In this document: piece after piece, positions 6,232 to 9,792 of the stretch
Position numbering within the stretch: position 1 is the first letter of the stretch
Layout: every line of letters begins with the position of its first letter
Assembly: GCA_013361745.1 (NCBI GenBank)
Contig: JABFXM010000168.1
Location: 1 to 9,792, forward strand
From: Gemmatimonadaceae bacterium
GTDB lineage: Bacteria; Gemmatimonadota; Gemmatimonadetes; Gemmatimonadales; Gemmatimonadaceae
Direction of reading: 5' to 3'
Length of the DNA: 9,792 nt
Notes under the pieces: generated by a model
Database searches by the model: none
Told to the model about the DNA's origin: nothing
Seen by the model: only the letters and a program-made list of their open reading frames with translations
Made by a program: the position numbers and the translations under genes

Positions 6232-6910
6232 GTTCGCGCGCCGGGCCGCCCTGGTCTTCGCGCTCGCTTGCGTTTCCGTCGCGGCCGGTGCGCAGGACAC
6301 GTCGACCGCGATGCGCGACAGCGGGATCCGCGACAGCGTGCGGAACGTCGGCGTCCTGCGGTCGGGGGACGTCGTGCGCATCGTCGTGTTCCGCGAGAAA
6401 GACCTGACGGGCGAGTTCCTGATCGACAGCCGCGGCGACCTGCAGATCCCGGGACTCGGCGTCATCCGCGCCGCGGGGCTCGGTCCGCAGCAGCTGCGCG
6501 AGAGCCTGCGCGCCTCGCTGCAGGCGCACGGGTTCACCGACCCCGAGATCTCGGTGCAGCCGCTGGTGCGAGTGTCCGTGCTGGGAGAGGTGAGGGCGCC
6601 GGCGCTCTATCCGGTTGATCCCGGCATCAGTCTGATCCAGCTGCTCACCATCGCTGGCGGACCGACGCCGAACGCGAACCTCAGCAAGACCCGCGTCGTG
6701 CGCGAGGGTCGCGTGTTCGAGGTGGACCTTCAGAGCGCCCTCGCGGGTAGCGCTTCGGGACGTGTCGTGCTGTATTCGAACGACGTGGTCGTGGTGCCGC
6801 GGAAGACCGGCTTCACTCGAGAAAATCTTTCCTTCGTGCTTGGTCTCACGACGACCGCGATCGCTCTCGCGACCTTCGTCGTGACCGTGCAACGGAATCG
6901 CAACCCCTAG
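6212..6910 (+). CDS. wza: short Wza-type polysaccharide export protein with C-terminal membrane helix
   Basis: 232 residues. A polysaccharide export (Poly_export/SLBB) protein, expected to form the periplasmic/outer-membrane exit channel. Order of parts: signal peptide 1-27 (RRAALVFALACVSVAAGA, likely cut near GAQ); export domain about 46-118 (LRSGDVVRIVVFREKDLTGEF, ISVQPL); SLBB beta-grasp about 119-165 (VSVLGEVRAPALYPVDPG, LLTIAGGPTPNA); a strand RVVLYSNDVVVVP (184-196); then a hydrophobic helix SFVLGLTTTAIALATFVVTV (207-226) and a short basic tail QRNRNP. Cys20 lies in ALAC, not a good lipobox, so I favour a signal-peptidase I substrate over the lipoprotein form of E. coli Wza. It is much shorter than Wza (about 380 residues) and has one SLBB domain. 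AGGA at 6204-6207 precedes ATG 6212; the start lies inside the wzi 3' end, suggesting translational coupling. Confidence 0.88.
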   Translation: MHIAFPEFARRAALVFALACVSVAAGAQDTSTAMRDSGIRDSVRNVGVLRSGDVVRIVVFREKDLTGEFLIDSRGDLQIPGLGVIRAAGLGPQQLRESLRASLQAHGFTDPEISVQPLVRVSVLGEVRAPALYPVDPGISLIQLLTIAGGPTPNANLSKTRVVREGRVFEVDLQSALAGSASGRVVLYSNDVVVVPRKTGFTRENLSFVLGLTTTAIALATFVVTVQRNRNP

Positions 6911-6934
6911 ACGCTTGAAGCCGAAGCCGTGTTC

Positions 6935-9370
6935 ATGACACCAGATCCGACGAACGCACCGCTCGACGAGTCGGTCGATCTCGCGTCCGTCGCTCCGAGC
7001 CAGGAGTCGGGCGCGGCGGGGCTCACACCACGCGAAGTGCTCGGCGTCATCCGCCGGCGGTGGATCCTCATCGCGACGGCGTTCGCGGTGGTCACCGCGA
7101 TCGGCGCCTGGCGCACCGTGCGTCAGCCGCGCATCTACGAGGCGACCGCCACCGTCCGCTTCCAGCAGCCGACGCCGGCCGTCCAGGGAATGAGCCAGCC
7201 TCAGGTTCGCTCGTTCACGATCGATCCGCTCCAGTCCGAGCAGCTCCTCATCCGCAGCGAGAGTGTGGCCGAACGCGCCGCGACGCTGTCCGGCCTTCGC
7301 GTGCAGATCGTGCGGCCGTCGCAGTCCCGTCGCGTCGTGTTCGGCGACAGCGTTCCCCTCGTCGAGGACTCGGCGAAGGCGGGCGAGTACACGCTGCAGT
7401 TCCGTCCGGACTCCTACGCGCTCACCAGCGGCGCCACGCAGTTGGGCACCGCCCCCTATGGAACGCGCCTGACGGCGGCGGGACTGTCGCTGTTCGTACC
7501 GGAACGGCCCGCGCTCAAGGAGAGCTCCGTCGTTCTCGCGGTCAGCTCGCTCGTTGCGGCGGCGGGAGAGGTGCGCGGCGGCACCACGACCCGCGTGATC
7601 CCGCAGACGGACGTCATCGAGATCACCTTCCGCGGCACCGATCCCGGTGCCGTGCGCGACGTCGCCAACTCGCTCGCGTCCGCCTACGCGCAGTTCTCGA
7701 GCGAGCTGCAGACGACCAGCGCGCGCAACAAGACCGACTTCATCGCGAAGGCGCTCGGAAGCCAGAAGGAAGGGCTCGACGCCGCGCAGGCACGACTCCA
7801 GGCGTTCAAGGAAGCGCATCAGACCTCCGACGTTTCCTCGGAGATCACCGCGCTGTACACCAACGTCCACGAGCTCGAGGGCCAGCAGCAGGCGGCGATG
7901 CTCGAGCGCTCGGTCTACGAGCAGCTGCTCGGCAAGCTCACGCAGGCCGACACGGTCGACGACGATCTGCGGCGACTCGCCGGCACCGAGGCGATCACGA
8001 AGAACACCTACGTCGCAAACCTCTACAACCGCTGGTTCGATCTCCTCAAGACGCGCGAGGAGATCATGGCGACGGGGAAGAACTCGAACGATCGCGACGT
8101 CCAGGCGACCGAGAAGCTGATCCAGCGGACGAAGCGCGATCTGCAGGAAGCGAGTCGGGTCTATCTCGAGGGCATCCAGTCGCGGCTCGCGTCCTATGAC
8201 AAGTCGATCGCCGACCTTCGCCGCCAGGCGGAGCGCTACCCGCCGCTGGAGTCCGAGCAGGCGCGCCTGATGGCCGACGTGCGGACCACGCAGACCGCCT
8301 ACGACAACCTTCTCGCACAGCTCCAGCTCGCACGCATCGCCGAGTCGGGCGACGGTGCGACGGTGCGCGTGGTCGATGCCGCGTCGCTTCCCTCGTACGC
8401 GGTCGCGCCGAATCGCAAGCGCGCGCTTCTCGTCTCGATGATGCTCGGGCTGGTGCTCGGGATCGGTCTCGCGCTCGGTCTCGAGAAGATCGACGACTCC
8501 GTGAAGTCGCCGGACGAGCTCCCGCAGCGCTTCCAGCTCCCGGTGCTCGGCCAGATCCCGTCGATTCGCGCGCTCGAGAAGCAGGTCAATCCGAACGTTC
8601 CGCTCAGTCGGCTCGTCAGTCACGTCGATCCGCGCTCGGTGGTGGCGGAGGCCTATCGCTCGCTGCGCACGAACATCGCGTTCGCGCGCGCGCAGTCGCG
8701 GGCGCGGACCCTCGTGCTCACGAGCCCCGGTCCCGCCGACGGGAAGTCGACCACCGTGGCGAACCTCGCGATCACCTTCGCCCAGCAGGGGCAGCGCACG
8801 CTGCTCGTCGACGGCGACTTGCGCCGCGCGGTGCTCGACAAGACCTTCGGCGTTCCCCGGACGCCAGGGCTCACCGAGGTGATCGTCGGCGTCTCCCCGC
8901 TGAACGAGGCCGTTCACCAGACGACCGTCGAGAACCTGTTCGTGATGGGAAGCGGCCAGCTGCCGCCCAACCCCTCCGAACTCCTCGGCTCCGACCGCAT
9001 GCGTGAAGTGGTGGCCGAGGCGCGCGAGAGCTTCGACGTGGTGCTGTTCGACTCGCCGCCGCTCCTCGCGGTGACCGACGCCGCGGTGCTCTCGACGATG
9101 GTCGACGGGGCAATTCTGGTGGTCCGCATGGGCACGACCAGTCGCGAGGCGGTGCGCCGCGCCGCGGCGCACCTGCGCGCGGTGCATTCGCGCGTGCTCG
9201 GCGCCGTGCTCAACGACATCGACGTCACCTCCGGCGGCTATTACGGCGGGTACGGGTACTACTACTACGCGTACCAGTCGAACGATGGAGACCGCAACGG
9301 TCGTGCGGCACTGACGGCCGGCGAGCGAGTCCGAAAGCTGATCGGGCTCGGGCACGACGATCGTGTCTGA
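6935..9370 (+). CDS. wzc: Wzc-type polysaccharide co-polymerase and bacterial tyrosine kinase
   Basis: 811 residues. An inner-membrane chain-length regulator fused to a cytoplasmic BY-kinase, working with the Wza-type channel. Parts in order: cytoplasmic N-tail 1-42; TM1 about 43-59; Wzz-like periplasmic region 66-490 with coiled-coil-prone stretches about 262-335 and 385-470; proline-containing juxtamembrane segment LPSYAVAPNRKR (485-496); TM2 about 497-517; kinase 520-811. Kinase motifs: oligomerisation ExxRxxR (E572, R575, R578), Walker A GPADGKST (599-606, Lys604), Walker A' LLVDGDLR (623-630, Asp626, Asp628), Walker B VVLFDSPP (702-709, Asp706), and a C-terminal tyrosine cluster with eight Tyr between 769 and 780, the expected autophosphorylation sites. 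ATG 6935 is preferred because a GAAG lies 8 nt upstream; GTG 6929 would add two residues. 24 nt follow the wza stop. No cognate phosphatase (Wzb-like) is visible in the window. Confidence 0.92.
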   Translation: MTPDPTNAPLDESVDLASVAPSQESGAAGLTPREVLGVIRRRWILIATAFAVVTAIGAWRTVRQPRIYEATATVRFQQPTPAVQGMSQPQVRSFTIDPLQSEQLLIRSESVAERAATLSGLRVQIVRPSQSRRVVFGDSVPLVEDSAKAGEYTLQFRPDSYALTSGATQLGTAPYGTRLTAAGLSLFVPERPALKESSVVLAVSSLVAAAGEVRGGTTTRVIPQTDVIEITFRGTDPGAVRDVANSLASAYAQFSSELQTTSARNKTDFIAKALGSQKEGLDAAQARLQAFKEAHQTSDVSSEITALYTNVHELEGQQQAAMLERSVYEQLLGKLTQADTVDDDLRRLAGTEAITKNTYVANLYNRWFDLLKTREEIMATGKNSNDRDVQATEKLIQRTKRDLQEASRVYLEGIQSRLASYDKSIADLRRQAERYPPLESEQARLMADVRTTQTAYDNLLAQLQLARIAESGDGATVRVVDAASLPSYAVAPNRKRALLVSMMLGLVLGIGLALGLEKIDDSVKSPDELPQRFQLPVLGQIPSIRALEKQVNPNVPLSRLVSHVDPRSVVAEAYRSLRTNIAFARAQSRARTLVLTSPGPADGKSTTVANLAITFAQQGQRTLLVDGDLRRAVLDKTFGVPRTPGLTEVIVGVSPLNEAVHQTTVENLFVMGSGQLPPNPSELLGSDRMREVVAEARESFDVVLFDSPPLLAVTDAAVLSTMVDGAILVVRMGTTSREAVRRAAAHLRAVHSRVLGAVLNDIDVTSGGYYGGYGYYYYAYQSNDGDRNGRAALTAGERVRKLIGLGHDDRV

Positions 9371-9792
9371 TTCGGAGTCCGCGGAAGCCGTCGTCGTCGC
9401 TCGACTTGCCTGGCGGACGATCCAGCCGTCGGAGCTCGGCGTCGACGCGGTCGACTGGTCGCGCGTCTTCGAGCTCGCGGCGCGCGAGCGCTGCGCCTCG
9501 CTCGTCTGGATCCGCAACGCGTCGCTGATCCGCGCGCTGGCGCCCGCCGACCTCGCGGCCCGGTGGCGGGGCCGCACCCTGTCCGCGGGCGCCGCCGCGC
9601 GCGAACAGGTCGTCGAGCTGAGTGACGTCGTCACGGCGCTCGAGGCCGCGGGCGTCGCCCCGATCGTGCTCAAGGGGCTCCCGCTGTCGCAGTTGCTCTA
9701 TGAGGACGTGTCGGCGCGCCCGGTCACGGACATCGACCTCTTTGTCCCGGTCACGCAGCGCGAAGCGGCGCACGAGGAGCTGTGCCGGATCG
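9363..9792 (+). CDS. uncharacterised nucleotidyltransferase-fold protein, 5' part (truncated by window end)
   Basis: An open frame begins at GTG 9363, overlaps the wzc stop (9368-9370) by 8 nt and runs to the window edge with no stop (143 complete codons). The N-terminal part (DWSRVFELAARERCASLVWIRNASL) looks helical. At about 93-130 it has EAAGVAPIVLKGLPLSQLLYEDVSARPVTDIDLFVPV, written here in pieces: the LKG loop (103-105), then R119 and the DxD pair D123/D125. This pattern is typical of the NTP_transf_5 (PF14907-type) nucleotidyltransferase-like family, often seen next to exopolysaccharide genes but without an established function that I know of. Its overlap with wzc indicates co-translation and membership of the export operon. 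No clear ribosome-binding site is visible. The rest of the protein, and so any kinase or glycan link, cannot be judged here. Confidence 0.75.
   Translation, partial: MSDSESAEAVVVARLAWRTIQPSELGVDAVDWSRVFELAARERCASLVWIRNASLIRALAPADLAARWRGRTLSAGAAAREQVVELSDVVTALEAAGVAPIVLKGLPLSQLLYEDVSARPVTDIDLFVPVTQREAAHEELCRI

Noticed and set aside
6917..6928. GAAGCC repeated twice before wzc.
   Set aside because: Two hexamers only; most simply a duplicated weak ribosome-binding sequence, not a meaningful repeat array.
6146..9673. A 1175-codon open frame on the minus strand opposite wza/wzc and the last gene, plus long minus-strand frames at 1718-3316 and 4618-6537.
   Set aside because: These are antisense shadows of GC-rich coding sequence: composition is Arg/Asp/Leu/Val-rich and low in recognisable motifs, they span gene boundaries of strongly supported + strand genes, and they have no start signals.

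Overview
The window is visibly GC-rich, with G or C at most third codon positions, and reads as part of an exopolysaccharide/capsule or O-antigen-type locus of a Gram-negative (diderm) bacterium. Every supported gene is on the + strand. Signal peptides ending in GAQ/AAQ, the codon use and heptanucleotide hairpins in the gaps make me think of Gemmatimonadota, but this is a weak taxonomic guess; a myxobacterium, acidobacterium or other high-GC diderm is possible.

Left block (1-4267): after the last codons of an unidentified upstream gene come four enzymes in the order wbpD-, wbpB-, wbpE- and wbpA-like. Together they make the complete known route from UDP-GlcNAc to UDP-2,3-diacetamido-2,3-dideoxy-D-glucuronic acid: 6-dehydrogenase (WbpA), 3-dehydrogenase (WbpB), PLP aminotransferase (WbpE) and N-acetyltransferase (WbpD). 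The first junctions are ATGA overlaps. A 118-nt gap before the aminotransferase carries a hairpin built of heptamers.

Middle gap (4268-4548): this stretch is packed with secondary structure. A perfect 34-nt palindrome is centred on the wbpA stop codon. It is followed by a second heptamer hairpin, a 14-bp GC hairpin with an AAA loop, an isolated TTGACA, and a perfect 10-bp inverted repeat just before the likely start of the next gene. It probably ends the sugar-nucleotide transcript and controls the export operon.

Right block (4549-9792): a Wzi-like outer-membrane protein, a short Wza-type export protein with an unusual C-terminal membrane helix, a Wzc-type co-polymerase/BY-kinase with a tyrosine-rich tail, and the start of an uncharacterised nucleotidyltransferase-fold protein that runs off the end. 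Overlaps of 20 nt and 8 nt at the outer junctions and a gap of about 24 nt between wza and wzc indicate one operon. The left block supplies an acidic diacetamido sugar nucleotide; the right block controls chain assembly, export and probably surface attachment. No glycosyltransferase, flippase or polymerase is visible, so these must lie outside.

The most unusual signal is non-coding: both larger gaps carry inverted arrays of four 7-bp units per arm with a common core NNGYCRG. No mobile element, CRISPR array or convincing RNA gene was seen.
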